DNA of 64,000 nucleotides from Cenococcum geophilum 1.58 (GCA_001692895.1 KV748176.1:6105092-6169091); one strand, 5' to 3'. Positions 49,070-63,187 are shown, counted from the stretch's first letter. Numbers and translations are program-made. The notes: a model not told the origin generated them from the letters alone.

Positions 49070-52000
49070 TCTGCTATGCTTCTTAGGATATACTTTACTT
49101 CTCTGTACTCATATAGTGTCCTTTTTTCTAGATGTTTTAACTGTTCTTTTAGTTATACTTTAAAGATCCTTTATACCTAAAAGCTTTCTAATGTCTTATA
49201 GACTCTTTCTAGTCCGTTATCTTTTTAAGTTACTATACTTTTTGGATAATTGTATCTAATTAATCTATCTATATCTTTTTGTAATAAAGCCCCTAATGGC
49301 TTTTTATTATTTTATAATTTAGCCTTTTTACTTAGAGCGTCTGCTTGTATATTGTCTGTACCCTTAGTATACTAAATCTTAAAATAGTATTCTATAAGCA
49401 TCTCTACCTATCTAACCTATCTTTAGTTAAGTTCCTTCGTTGTTAGAAATCCTATTAAGTTTTTATGGTTTATCTTAACTATAAATAGTTTCTCTATACC
49501 TTATAAGAATGCTTTTTATTCCTTTAATACTGTAACTATACCTAATAACTCCTTATTATAGATGTTATAGTTTAACTTTAGTAGTGTTATCTTCCGACTA
49601 TAGTATGCTACTAGGTGCCATCTATTTTAATATTTTTATATAAAGTACGCCCCTAGTATAAAGTCTAATGCATTTGTCTTTATAACCGTCTCTAGTCCTA
49701 GTTAATAGATCTTAAGTACTAGCTCTTAGGTAAATAATCTTTTAACTTCTTTAAACAATTTCTACTATTCCTCTCCCCATACCTATAGTTCTTCTTTCTT
49801 TATTAACCGCATAAATGGTTTAATATCTTTTAACCATTATACTATAAACCTTTTGCAGTAATTATAAAACCCTAAAAACGATCTTAACTATATAACGTTC
49901 TCTAGTTCCTACCAATTTACTATAGCCTTAATCTTCTTTAGATCTATACTAAGTTAGCCTAGTTTAATAATAAATTTAACGAAATTAGTCTTCCTAGTAA
50001 AGAACTCGCATTTCTTAATTACTACTAGCATCTGTTTTTCTTATAGTCTCTTTAAAACCCATTTAACGTGTTCCCTATATTCTTCCTTAGTTATTAAGTA
50101 GATAATAATATCGTTAAGGTATACTATAATAAATTCATTTAAGTATTCTCTTAATATATTATTAATGCGCTTTTAGAATATTGCTAGTGCGTTTATAAGC
50201 CCGAATTATATAACTAATGGTTTATATAGTCCTTCCTTTAACCTAAAGGCTGCCTTTTATTTATTGCCTTCCTTAATCCGAATCTAATAGTACGCCTATC
50301 TTAAATCTATCTTTGTAAAGATTTGCGCGTTGCTTATCCTATCTTAAATTTCGCTAATTAAGGGTAAAGAATACCTATCCTTTTTAGTAATGCTGTTTAA
50401 CTATCTATAGTTAATATACAGCCTTAGTTTGCCATTTTTCTTTAGTACGAATAGTACTGGATAACCTGCTAATAACTGCGATGGTCTAATATATCCCTTT
50501 TATAGGTTTTCTTAGATAAACTCTTTTAACGCTCTACCTTCTTTTTTAGTAAGCTTATAGGTTAGAAAAAACCTTAGACTTATTCCTAGCTCTAACTCTA
50601 TCTTATAGTCCTATACTATATACTCTAATAGCTTCTTACTTTCCGGTAACTATAGTTTCTTACCGTACTTATAGTATCTCTTTAGTATATAACTTAAGCC
50701 TCGCTTAGTCTCCTTATATATCGCTCTAACTTAATACTATACTAACTTAGCTTATTATTATATCTTATAGCGTTAAGTATCTTTAATATCGACCTAACCT
50801 ATAATCTAATTAATCTTTAGATTATATTCCTATAACTAAGGCATTCCTAGTACTACCTTATTATTCCCTAATAGTAATATATTAAAAAACATCTTAATTT
50901 ATCTCCCTTTAATGGTTAACTAAATAGGTCCTGTTTTAATATTAATAATACCTCCTCTATAGGCTATTAGATCTCCTAAAATCATCACTAATAGATAAAA
51001 GTGCTCCTTTTTCCTATATAGTAACCCCATTCTTTTAACTACTACTAGTAAGATATGGTTTCTTATTACTCTACTATCTATTAATGCTTTAAACTATTAA
51101 TCTTACCACTTAACTCGTAAATTTAGGTGTTATTCTTAAATTTCTTTAAGGGTCTAAGGCTTTATTACTGGTTCCCTCTAGTTTTATAGGCCTTTACTTT
51201 TCCTAACTGTTAGCTACTTAATCTTGTTTATACTTAGTCCACCTTTAGCTAATACTTAGTTCGCTTTTTGTCTTTAATATACTATAGATACGTGTTCTTT
51301 AGGCATTCCCACTACTATTATCCATCTAGGCATTTTTCTATAAGGAATCTTCCTAGTTAAAGTGTTAAGTCCCCTTAGCTTTATACTTTTGCTAGGTGCT
51401 AACTATATATATACCTAGCGTTTTAATATTTCGCCTTATCCGGTGCCTAATATATCCTTATTAAGTACTTTTGGTTTTTATCCTTAGGTGCTCTATATAT
51501 ATTATACGCATTATCCACGTATATAATTTATGCTAATGTGTAATATGCTTAGTGTCTTAGGTTAACTCTTAGCTTGTCTTTATCCTTAAGTTTAAACCTC
51601 TCTTGTGTTAATCTAAGCGTTATAACTTTATTTGTAGGTACTAAAATTTGCCTCTCGCTCCTCTAGTCCTCTAATTACTTCTTTAAATCTTTTAATATTA
51701 TAATTAAGGCTCCTTTAATATAACTTATAGCCTTTTCTATAATTGGGTGGTCTTAGATAACTTTCTTATCTAACTATATATAGAAATCTTCCTACTTATC
51801 GTTATACCTTTGCCTATACTACCTTTAGTATAGCTACTAGAGTGTATACGGTTTATTCGTAAGGAAGTATTTTCTTATTACTGCGTTATAACAGCCCTTT
51901 ATATATCGTTCCTTAAACCTAATTAGAATCCCTAGATCCTCTTCTTATTCTAGTTTAATAAGCCACTTAGCTCTTAGTATGCCTACTCTAGGCCTATTAG

Positions 52001-53496
52001 TGATCCTTTATATAGGTGCTCTGTCCCTTATACGACCTAGTATACTAAATCTCTTATCTAGTTTCTAATCTTGCTATAAGGTTATTCTTACTCTAAATTC
52101 CTCTATAGTTTCTTTCTTTTCCCGTCTTATAAGTGGATCCTTAAAGTTATCTTACTTTTTAATCTCGTTAATAGTCCTTATTTGTGTCTTAAAATCTTAG
52201 TTCTATAGGATTCTTAATCCTAAGCTAGCTTTTATCTTAAGCTTTGCTCCTACCTTAGTCTAACTAGGCTTAGGTGTTCTTATCTTATCTTAAGAGTCTT
52301 AAATCTTACTTATCTTGTCTTAAGAATCTTATGCCTATAGAAAACTCTATCCTAAGATTATTTGTATATCTTTAAACTAAGCTATTACTCTACTCTATCG
52401 GTTATTATCCGTTATAGGTCCTTAAGCTTACCTTATCTTATCTTAAGAATCTTAGTCGTCTCTTATCTCGTTTTAAGAATCTTAAGCCTTTAGCCTTTTG
52501 CCTTTATTAAGTGCCGAAGTGGTTCGTTATCCTATTTCTCTTATATCTTATAAAGCGATAAATATCATATTTAGTGGGGTTTTAATCCCTACTAATATTC
52601 CCTATTCTATAGTAGAATTATCCTCTACCTCTTATATAACATCTTTAAGGTCCGTATACTCCTAGTAAGCTACTTTTATTACCTTATTATTATAAAATAT
52701 TTCGCCTATATTAAATTTATTATCCTTAATATCTAATCTATAAACTAGTTTATTGGTTCCCCTATATTCTAAGGATTTTAACTCCTATAGCTAATAGCTT
52801 ACGCTATACTTAGCGTCTTTATAAATTTAGTATATATTGTTATAACAAAACGCGAAACTTCTAATTAAACACTCTTTTGTTCCTTGTAGTACACTATTAT
52901 CCCTCTATACGTGTGTGTCTTCTACTATTAGTCTAGTTCCCTTTATTATATAGTAACTCTAACTATTTTTATAATCCCTTATAAAATAACCTTGTTTTCC
53001 GCAATTTATATAAGCTCTATCTTTAAACCATTAACTTTACTATAGAGTCCGCCTAAACATCTTCTGCTACTAAGATCCCTGGTTTAGCCTCTATTCCCTA
53101 GTCCTATAATTACTAGATCCTTAACCTCTAGGTTTTTATAGTTTCTTACTCCATTTCTTATAGGCTTCTTTAGTACTACTTAGGTCTATTAGTTCTGTAT
53201 TATATTATAATTTCTAACTTAGCTTTAGTTATTACGTACTCTGCGCCTTATATAACTATAGAACTCTATCCTAGCCTCTTTTAGCCTATTCCCTTTAGTA
53301 GATCCAATTGTTAATCTTAATTACTTAATCTATTAATTCCTATAGGGTATCTGTATCTTCTATTAGGATAATTATATTCTAGACTTTAGCCTTAAGTCCT
53401 TATTTATACTATGCCATAAGCGCCTTATTATTCCACTTAACTTGCGTAGCTAATGTCTGGAACTATATAGTGTATTTAATTGCTAAAGTTCGTTGC

Positions 53497-53707
53497 TGTA
53501 ACGGCGCTATCGTACGTTACCTGCTAAATTCTGCCATATTCTGCCGACTTGTGATTGGCCCGCCTAAAGCTAGCGCCTTGGCGGCTCACCCTATATATTT
53601 ATTTATATTGGTCCTAGCGACCCCTTTTCCTTCTTTTTAGCTTAGTATTTTGGTAATATAGCATTCGTTCAAGCTTCGGTTTAGAGGTATTTATTTAAGC
53701 CGTAATA
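53497..53707 (+). repeat. 5' LTR of gypsy C
   Basis: It begins TGTAACGGCGCTA and aligns end to end with 59,476-59,686. The differences seen are transitions. Confidence 0.92.
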
Positions 53708-56700
53708 TTATACTAAGCTCTCCCTACCTTACCTAGGAAGGCCTTAATAATATCCCACCCTAAAGAAACTTTGTCTGTAACAACGCATTAACACGCTATA
53801 CTTAGACACTAAAACAACTTTATATTGCCTGGGAAGGCCTAGATAATATCCTACCTTATAAGCTAGAAAGGACTGGACCTGTACCCCTGGAATCAAAACT
53901 AAAGCGTACGATACTGACGAACCTTAGGAAGTCAATGATGGCACCTAAAGTAAGCTTATCTAAGAGAGCTGCCTCTACCCGAGAGGAACCTGAGATCCAA
54001 TTAGGATTAGAAATTGAAGATAATAATGATGTCGTAGATATACGCGAGCAGATTCGCGCCCTTGCAGCTAGCCAGGAAGCCAATTGTCTTGAAGTAAGAA
54101 ATATATAAGAGACCCTATAAGAGATCTTAGAAAGCCTTACAGCCCTATAAAATAGCCCGGCTTCCCCTTCTTAAAGCCCTAGTTGACCTATTTACTCTAC
54201 TAAATGCGATATACTAGGGAGTATGGATATAATAACGAAGTAATTAAAGTCCGTTAAGCTCCCTAACCCCCTACTACTGTCTAACGGGATAGACCCTACC
54301 TTTAAGAATTAGAGGATTTAAGTATAAGGAAAGCTCCGCGTTAATTACAACTATTTCCTTTCTAAAGAAGCTAAAATGCTCTACCTCTTTAGTTAAACCA
54401 CTAGGGACGCCCAACGGCACCTTTAAGCCAAGTTTAAGGACGACTCCCCTGTCCGATTTATATCTATTAATAAGATAATACGGCACCTAGCGGCTATCTA
54501 TATTAACCCAAATAAAGTATAGGATGCCTGTTATAACTATAATTACCTAATAATAAAACCGAACTAACCCTTTGCCGAATTCTAGACTTAATTCCTATAC
54601 CTTATAGGAGAAGGCTAGGTTCCCCTTAAGAACTACTGATTAGACCTGTATAATAAGCTAACAATCCAGCTATAAGAAAAGATCGCTGTAACCTTAAATA
54701 ACCTACTAACCTACAAAAGACTTATAGCTCGTTGCCTATTATTAGACTTAGAACTAAAGCGGATTAACGCCCGCCCTAATCGGCAGAAGCGACTCCATAA
54801 CGATTGGAACTCGCTAGCTATACCTATAGGAGCTAGAGTAGAAAGATAAGTTACGACTACTCTTATACTAAAGGCGGTTACAGCTACGCACTAGTGAGCC
54901 TCGCCCAATTAGCCATATACTACGCCATTAACTAGTATTCGCCGTAATACTCTAATCAACCCTACCTCGGCTATGTGCTTTAACTATAATAAGTAAGGTC
55001 ACTTTGCCTTATCCTACCCGGAGCTAAAGAATATAGGCAATATTAAGGAGATAAAGGAAGGAGAAACGTCCAATAAGTTAGGAAAAGAAGAACCCTAGGG
55101 AAAGACTCCCCCCTAGGGTACCCTATTAATCTTAAAAAGATTAATCTTAGTTAGTTAATAGGTGGAAAGCATTTTATGGTTCTATATACAGTATCTTAAA
55201 ATGGATATAGAGTTAATATAACCACCCTTATTAACACTAGAGTAAATGGCTTTGCCTTTATAAATACTGCCTATATAAATAATATTGCTAAGTTTCTAAA
55301 TACAGAAGCTATTTAACTAGAGAAGCCTATCTAGGTAAAGGGCTATAACGGCCAAGCTGGTTGGCCCATTACCTACGTCTTAAAGTTGCATATTACTTTT
55401 AATGGACGACGCCAATACGGTATCCCCTTTTATATCCTAGACCTAGGGTCCCACGATATAATCCTCAGACGAAAATGGATGTTCTATTTTAATATTTGGT
55501 TGAACATGCAAAAAAGATGGTTTGTCTGGCTGGAGGATAGACTAAGGTTGCCCTCCTTTATTAGGGAGATCCAAACTAACCGCAAGACACTAGCCGCAAG
55601 GGCTAACCCTACCTACTAGTAGGATGTCCGGGCCTGTGACCTAGCCTTTACTTAAGAGGACGCCCGCCGCGAAGCTAGAAAGAACTCTGTACTAATAAAG
55701 ATACTCTCCTAAAGCGCTACATTTAAAGAGGACTCTACGTACGGAAGCGGGATAGATAATGACGTAGATAATATTTAAATCGTATAGATCTAACCGTTAT
55801 AGAAAAGAACGTATTAATAGGATATAAGGGATGACCTTTAAAAGATGTAATAGGAGCTAAAAGGAGTAATAATAACGCTAGTACCCTAGAAGTCCCTAAA
55901 GTTATATACGCCCCTATTATTAGTTAACCCCCCTACTGTAAACATTGCCGTAATTAGCGCTATAGCGTTCCACTTTAATATATACCGGAAGGACAATAAG
56001 GTCTTTATAACGAGCCTATATGAGATTAACCGAATTATTAATAATAGAGAGGAAAGGCTAGATGAGGAAACTAATAAGGAACTAGTTAAACGCCTTCTTT
56101 CTACCATTTATATAGGCTATAAGGATACATTCTTAAAGGCGGCCTTAGATAAGTTACCCCCCTACCAGACATACAATTATAAGATTTAATTAAAGGCCTA
56201 TAACTCGCTAGGCTATAGCCCCCTCTACTATTAATTAACGGATAAGCTAAAAGTAATAAAGTAGTACTTAATTAACAACCTGGATAAAGGGTTTATTGAG
56301 TTAAGTTAAGCCCCTTTTACTTCCCCTATTCTGTTCATAAAAAAGCCTAATAGAGGCCTTTATTTTTATATTNACTATTANAAGCTAAACNCTATTACTT
56401 AAAAGGACCGGTATCCTATTCCTTTAATTAATAAGACCCTTATACGTCTAAGCTAGGCAAAGATCTTTACTAAACTTAATATCCGCTAAGCTTTCCACTA
56501 AATTAGGATAGACCCTACATCTAAAGATTTAATAACGTTCCGTACCCGCTATGGTTTCTATAAATATAAAGTTCTTTCTTTTAGACTAATAAACGGACTG
56601 GCTACGTACTAAAGGTATATAAATAACGTTCTTTTTAATTACCTTAACGAATTCTGTACGGTATACCTAGACGACATTCTTATATACTTAGACGATAAAC

Positions 56701-59230
56701 TTAAGTATTAAGTTTATATTAAGAAGGTCCTAGAGAGACTATAGAATACGGGCTTATAAGTTAATATTAAGAAATGCGAGTTTGGGGTAAAACATATAAA
56801 ATACCTCGGGTTTATTATAACTATAGAAGGAATTAAGGTTAACCCTAAGAAGGTAGAGGTAATCCGTAACTAGAAGCCCTTTTACATAGTAAAAGGAATC
56901 TAGTCCTTCCTTGGTTTTTATAATTTCTACCGCCAGTTTATCTATGACTACGGAATTGTAGTAAAACCTCTTATATAACTAACTAAGAAGGATACGCCTT
57001 TTATCTTTAACGATAGCTATATAGAGGCCTTTAAAGAGGTAAAAAATTAGCTTATCTCTTCCTTAATCCTTTATCACTATAACCTAGACCTTAAATTAAT
57101 GCTAGAAACAGACGCCTCTAATAGGGTCGTAGTGGGAATCCTATTATAGTTATATCTAGACGGCGAATAGTACCCTATAGCTTTCTTCTTAAAGATAATA
57201 AACCTAGCTAAGTGTAACTATAAAGTATACGACAAAGAAATGCTAGCTATTATTTAATTACTCTCCTAATAGCGCGTAGAGCTCGAAGGTACGAACTCCC
57301 GGATTAAGATATATATAGATCATAAAGCCCTAGAGTACTTCATGACTATAAAGCAGCTTATGGGGCGATAAGCCTAGTGAGCCGAAATACTCTCCTAATT
57401 CTTCTTTACGATTATATATCGTTCTGGTAAGTAAAACTCTAAGGCTAATACCCTAACCCAAAGAGAATAAGATATAGGACCCTAGGATAAGCTAAAGACC
57501 TAATATNNGACGCGCGCCNTCNTCTATCNANAANAGCTTAACCNNNNGATNCTTAANNAGCTANACTTCTAGTAAAACNAGNTAGCACNAATAGAGGAGT
57601 CCTTAGATAAGCTAATAGGGCTAATTAACCACCTCCTAACTGCAAACCGCATAGCTAACGCCCTAAGGGCCCTCCGCGAATAAGCCGCAAAAAAAGACCT
57701 TAATTTTAAGACGGAGGAAGGATTGCTCCTATACTAGGAGCGGCTTATAGTCCCTAATATCAATAATCTATGGACCGAACTAATCCGCGAAGCTTATTGT
57801 TAAGTCTTTACGGCATACCCTAGCAAGAATAAGACCCGTAAAATCATTAACTGCCGCTACTACTAGCTGAGAATGGTTGCGGATATTGATTAATATATAT
57901 GGAACTACAAAGACTGCTGGAGAGCTATAATCCTACGGGATAAGACCCTAGGACTACTTAAGCTACTCCCAATACTAGAGCGCCCTTAGCAGTATATCTC
58001 TATAGACTTTTATAAACTACCTAGGGACCATAATAGATACGATATGGTTATAGTTATAGTTAACCGCTTTAGTAAACGCCCGTTCTTAATTCCATATTAT
58101 AAGAACATTGATGCTAAAGAGGCAGCCTAGCTATATGTTTATTACGTCTACCGAATCTATGGACTATTAGATACTATTGTGTCCGATTACAGGCCGCAGT
58201 TTATATCGGCCTTCTAAAATAAGTTTACCTAAATCTTAGGCATTAAGCTAAAGCTTTTTACGGCTTATTACCCCTAGATAGATAGTTAGACAGAGATTGT
58301 AAATTAGTACTTAGACTAAAGGCTTAGGCCCTTTGTTAACTATTTTTAGGATAACTGGTCTAAATTACTACCTTTAATAGATTACGCGCAAGTAACCTTA
58401 CCCTATAACTCTATAGGGTTTGCCCCAATTTAGCTAGAAATGGGATATTTACCCCATATAAGCTTTAACTGGAAAAGGCCAGAAGAACCCCAGACTATAT
58501 AAGAGAAGCTATTCTATGCTGAGGCCTAACAGTACGCCAAACAATTAAAGGAGGCCTGGATGGTAGCCCGCGAGAACCTAGAAAAAGCTTAGAGGTCGAT
58601 GGAATAGCAGGCGAACAAACACCGTTAAGAGCCCGATTTTGCCCTTGGCGATATAGTCTGGGTTATAATAAGGAATTAGAGGACTGAATGACCTAGCCAT
58701 AAGCTGGACTACTAGATGGTAGGACCGTATAAGGTTCTTAAGAAGATAGGCAACTTATATAAGATAAAGCTCCCAGATTTAATTAGGGTTTACCCTATTT
58801 TCTCGCTAGATAAGTTACAGAAAGCTGCAAATGACCTATTGCCTAGATAAAAGAACGAGCCTCCCCTACTAGTTTAAGTAAATGGTGACAACAAATAGGA
58901 GGTTAACGAAATACTGGCCTATAAGATAGTATAGGGAGCGCTAAAATACCGTGTCTAATGGAAGGGCTATAATTTTGACCTAACCTGGTACCCTATATAG
59001 AACTTTATAGGCTGCCCCCAGAAGCTTAAAGAATTTTATAACTAATACCCTAATGTGCCTGGACCCCTAAAGTACCTAGATAAATGGATGGAATGCTAGT
59101 ATAATAAAGACGATAAGTTACCGGAAGAATATAGGGATAAAAACGCCTTAAAGCCCTAATACAGCTGTCTGCTAAATTCTGCCATATTTTGCCAAATTCT
59201 GCTAGTACCGTAAAATTTCAGATATCTAGG

Positions 59231-59253
59231 AACTTTGACCGTCGGTTAAAGTT
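59231..59253. repeat. Palindrome of the shared module, copy 3
   Basis: Arms AACTTTGACCG and CGGTTAAAGTT are separated by one base. The flank ATCTAATTAGTCAGATTC is the reverse complement of the flank in copies 1 and 2. It lies between the chromodomain end and the 3' LTR of C, the same relative place as in B. Confidence 0.75.
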
Positions 59254-59475
59254 ATCTAATTAGTCAGATTCGTGCTAAGACTTTTAGCGGCTACTCTTTC
59301 TAGCCTAGTGCTTCCACTTAGCCCACAATCACCCTTTGTACTTAGTTAGGATGGACTCGTATCCCCTTTTGTCTCCTTATCTTATATTTTTGTAATCCTA
59401 CGTTTATAAGCCTAGTACTACCCTATTTTTTCTAACTAAGCCTAAGGGTAGGCTTTCTTTTAAAGAGGGGGGTGA

Positions 59476-59686
59476 TGTAACGGCGCTATTGTATGTTACC
59501 TGCCAAATTCTGCTATATTCTGCCGACCTGCGATTAGCCCGCCTAAAGCTAGCGCCTTAGCGGCTTACCCTATATATTTGTTTACATCGGTCCTAGCGAC
59601 CCCTTTTCCTTCTCTTTAGCTTAGTATCTTGGTAATACAGCATTCGTTTAAGCTTTAGTTTAGAGGCATTTGTTTAAGCCGTAACA
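59476..59686 (+). repeat. 3' LTR of gypsy C
   Basis: It is the partner of the 53,497 copy, with the purine-rich tract immediately upstream and GTTGC immediately downstream. Confidence 0.92.
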
Positions 59687-60257
59687 GTTGCGTAATATCT
59701 TAGAGTTTTCTTTCCGCTATAGTTACTGCCTTTAGATCTCTAAACATTTATATAAGTTGCTCTATAAACCCTTCCTAGCTTAAGAATATAAACCGCACCT
59801 CTTAATTAGTAGTCGTTATTCTATTTACCTATATTTCTATAAGGTAAGGCTTAAACTACTTAAGTGCTCTTCCTAATAGGAATAGTCCCGTATAGGCTAT
59901 TCGATCTATAGGTGTTAGTAGCTTTACCCCTTCTTATATAACTTTAAAGTGCATTTACGTAAGAAATCCCTTAAGCTTTAATCTCTTTCCTAAGTATCTC
60001 TTAATTAATAGTAACTTAATCTTTACTGCTCCTATTTTATTAACCCTTTCTTCTAGCGCCGCATTATTAGTCGTTAATTAGTTAACTATCTTTTATAGTT
60101 ATCCAACCGTTATAAGTTGCTGCGAGTTAGTATCTGCTATATTGGTATCGCCTCCTAACCTTAAAGTAGTTGCCGCCGTTAATGGCGTCGTGGTAGCTGC
60201 TTTTAGTGGCATATTATTTAACTTTCTATATTTAATACCGTAACTAGGTAGTAATTA

Positions 60258-60680
60258 TATAACGGAACCTTATAGTAAGTACTACGATGGGCTTATTAAT
60301 AGGCTAGGTATATAGGTGATATAAATTAAAGTTAACAACGTAATAATAACTAGTAGAGTGGTTGCCTAATAGATTAACTCTAATTATATTCTAAGAATTA
60401 CTATAAGGAAGGAACTATCTAGGTAAGGACTAAGGGTTCTTAAATATACAACCGTACTCCTATAAAATCCTTCTTGTATATAATATACGTGTTATACGTG
60501 TTATACGTACGTTTCCTTTATATACTACGTATACTGTATATAATATTATATAACCTTAGTTACCATTCCTTATTACATAGCTCTATTGGCTCTATCCTAG
60601 ACCGTGCCTGAATTAACTAACTAGCTTCTTCCGACTTTCCTTTAAGTAGTTATAATATTGTACTTAAAGCGTCTGTAACA
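60258..60680 (-). repeat. 5' LTR of gypsy A2
   Basis: It is the 423-bp partner of 31,726-32,148. The gag start lies just inside (minus strand, near 60,210), and CTACC follows outside. Confidence 0.9.
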
Positions 60681-60685
60681 CTACC

Positions 60686-63187
60686 TATTGTTTAGCAGTG
60701 ACGTAGATACCCCCCTATTGCGGGTAGTAGAGGTTTATATCTCCTAATAGGATAGACTCTATGCCTTTAGTTTTAAGTAAGCTTATTACTAATATAATGT
60801 TCTTTATTTATAGGACCCCTTTAACCCTAGGGTTATATATATTAATAATTTATACTAGTCCTCTATATATCTAAATTATTATAACTACAATATCTAGATT
60901 AACTGCTTACTATAACTATAAGAATAGGCTAATAGTCTTGCTAATTATAAAGCATACGCGTATAGCTGCTTTTAGTTTATATAGGAGCTGGAATCCTTAG
61001 GGGCAGTATATTAATTATATATAGGTATTATAATACGGCTCTTATATAGCAAGGATATAGTATTTCTTTAGGTTTAAACTATCTAGTAAGGGCCTTATAA
61101 GACGGTGGTTTATATTACTATAGTTATACTATATAATGGATAAGTGGCGGACCCCCAGTAAGGGTCCTTCGCCTCTTTATTATTCCTTACTTCTTCTATT
61201 TCCACTTTCTCTAGGATATTTAAAACTTTTATCTCTTATATCTGTACCCTAGTTACTACTTATTTTATATAGAGCTTTCTATTTTTATGTTTTATATTCT
61301 TACTAGCGCTTCTATATCTAAATATGTTATTATCTCTAGTTCTTCCCCTATTCTTACTAGTTAGCTATATACCCTTTAAAAGTCGGCTATAAATGTTATA
61401 TTTGCCGCGTTAAGTCTAATTCTTCTTAACTATCCCGGTTTTAAGCTTGCTATAGCTGTCTATAAGGGTCTTCCTATAAGGTATTCTCTCCCTTATATCC
61501 CCTATAACCCTTATATCCCTATATAGTCTAGTAATGTCGCGTAGCGTCGCTTCTAGCCCGTTAAGGCTTGGGATAGCTAGCCTAGCCCCCTAGTATTAAA
61601 GGTAGGAAACGCTAGAAAGGCACCTGCGCCCCCCTAGCTTATCGCCTATTATTTCCATTTATATAACCTAGCGTGTAGTTATTTTCGCAGCTGTTAAGCC
61701 CTTACCTTCCGTCTCCTATATTTAATATAATCTTCTCTCTTTTACGCCTTATATATGCTTTAGTGGCAGTTTATATATTTTATTTAGTCTTAATTTAAGC
61801 AGTGTCTTATATTGTAGGGGCCTACACAGTGGCCGTAGTATACCTATACTGCGCATATAGATTAGGTGTGCCCCTATTATATATAGTAATAATATCGTTT
61901 TAGGCGGAGTTTGTAGTTATAGAGCCTTACGTTATATATAAGGCTATTTATAATAATACCTTTTTAAATAAGGAGTTTTTGTATTCCTGGTGTATATATG
62001 CTAATAATAAGGGAGCTATGCGTTTAACTAGCATTTCCCTAGCAAGTCTTTGGCGACCCTTATGTTCTTTTATTATTCTTATTATATACTTAATTTACAT
62101 TTTCCTATTAAAGCTATTAGATTTAGGTAATCTTAAGTCCTAGTATAAGGCGTTCCGTTTATTTTACTATCTTATATATAGTTGCTGTATTGTCCGCCTA
62201 ACGTCCCTTTTCTACCCTAAGGCTTAGGGGAACTGCTAGGACTTTGACTAGGTAATCTTCGCGGAGCACTTTTATACCAATATATTCTCCTAGCCTATCC
62301 TCTACCCTAATGGCTTATTCCTTTACCTATTAGTCCCTTAGGGTAACTCTAATATCTCTACTCCTAAGGTATCGGACTATAATAGCGTCGTAGACCTCTT
62401 TACGAATCTCCGTAAGGACTTCTATTTCTAATTATCCCTTAAACCCCTCTGCTTTTTCTATACTTAGTTATATTGTAATTATATACCCAGATATTATCTT
62501 TAGGGGGGTAGGTTCCCTATTCTATGGATATACAGCTACGGCGGCCCAGGTGCGGTTCGCCAGTAAGGAGGAGTTTTATTTATTTTTAATTTTACTTAGC
62601 CATTAGAGGATTTAATTAAGGGTTTACTAGAGGGGCGCCTAAGGTTTACTAGACTAGCGGAGCCATCCTGCTAGCTATATTAGTTCGTTATAGCTAACGG
62701 TTACTCCCCCGTAACTATAGATACTAAACGCGTCTAATAGGCTTTATATTTTATTAGATGCCTTCTTAATAAAGGTCTTTCCGCTTTATAGTGTGGTATT
62801 CGCCCGTTCTTATTGTAGAGGGCTATTGCTAGGCGTGGTTCTAGTAAACGCGCGTAAGTGTAAACCACCGTCGTTTAACGTATACCTCCCCTGCGATGCA
62901 TATATCTTAGGGGGATTCTCTAGGTGTTTTTTAGGGTTCTTTTAGTTGGTTTTAGTCTTTTTGGGCCGGGTGCAGTAAGAGCTCTAAGAAGGTTCTCTAT
63001 AGCTTTATAAAAATACTTAATACTACTTTAATATAGTATATATGTTACGGACCTCCTAGATATAGCTATAAATGAAGACGGGCTTAGACACGGACTTGTT
63101 ATAGGCTATATTAACGACATAAGCATTATAGTAAATAGAAGAACTACTAAAGAAATAATAAAGACGCTGGCGATGCTATATAAAAGG
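60686..63187 (-). mobile_element. Tad-like LINE, 5' part (ORF1 region and start of endonuclease)
   Basis: At the edge of A2 the minus-strand frame reads SILLGDINLYYP and GGIYVTAKQ, the catalytic GDFN-type motif of the apurinic endonuclease of Tad-like LINEs. It continues across A2 into the sequence at 31,720. Farther upstream is about 2 kb of RIP-altered sequence, presumed ORF1. The 5' edge abuts the second copy of the 17-bp duplication (63,188-63,204). A short reverse-transcriptase-like reading on the opposite strand occurs near 63,075-63,180. Confidence 0.65.

Larger units (their letters stand above)
53497..59686 (+). mobile_element. Ty3/gypsy element C (plus strand)
   Basis: It is 6,190 bp with 211-bp LTRs (53,497-53,707 and 59,476-59,686) and GTTGC duplications (53,492-53,496 and 59,687-59,691). 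A3 retains the undisrupted site near 46,790. Parts in order are gag from about 53,800, zinc knuckle about 54,970-55,025, protease about 55,225-55,480, reverse transcriptase about 56,330-56,900 with YLDD near 56,665, RNase H about 57,100-57,480, integrase about 57,830-58,450, and a chromodomain about 58,900-59,100. A polypurine tract lies at about 59,462-59,475. It is broken, with many RIP-type changes. It is not closely related to A or B. Confidence 0.92.
31726..60680 (-). mobile_element. Ty3/gypsy element A2 (minus strand), carrying B and C
   Basis: It is bounded by 423-bp LTRs (3' at 31,726-32,148, 5' at 60,258-60,680) and a perfect 5-bp duplication CTACC (31,721-31,725 and 60,681-60,685). 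Its own sequence is about 7.8 kb once B and C are set aside. Parts in transcription order are gag (60,240-59,692 and 53,491 down, zinc knuckle near 53,010), protease near 50,850, reverse transcriptase about 50,600-49,900, RNase H about 49,700-49,075, then beyond B integrase (34,110-33,300) and a chromodomain-like end (about 33,000-32,900). A purine-rich tract precedes the 3' LTR. It is broken, with very many RIP-type changes. Confidence 0.9.

Noticed and set aside
55386-55619. 77-codon ORF as a host gene
   Set aside because: It is a short open stretch of the protease region of gypsy C, flanked by the rest of that element on the same strand.
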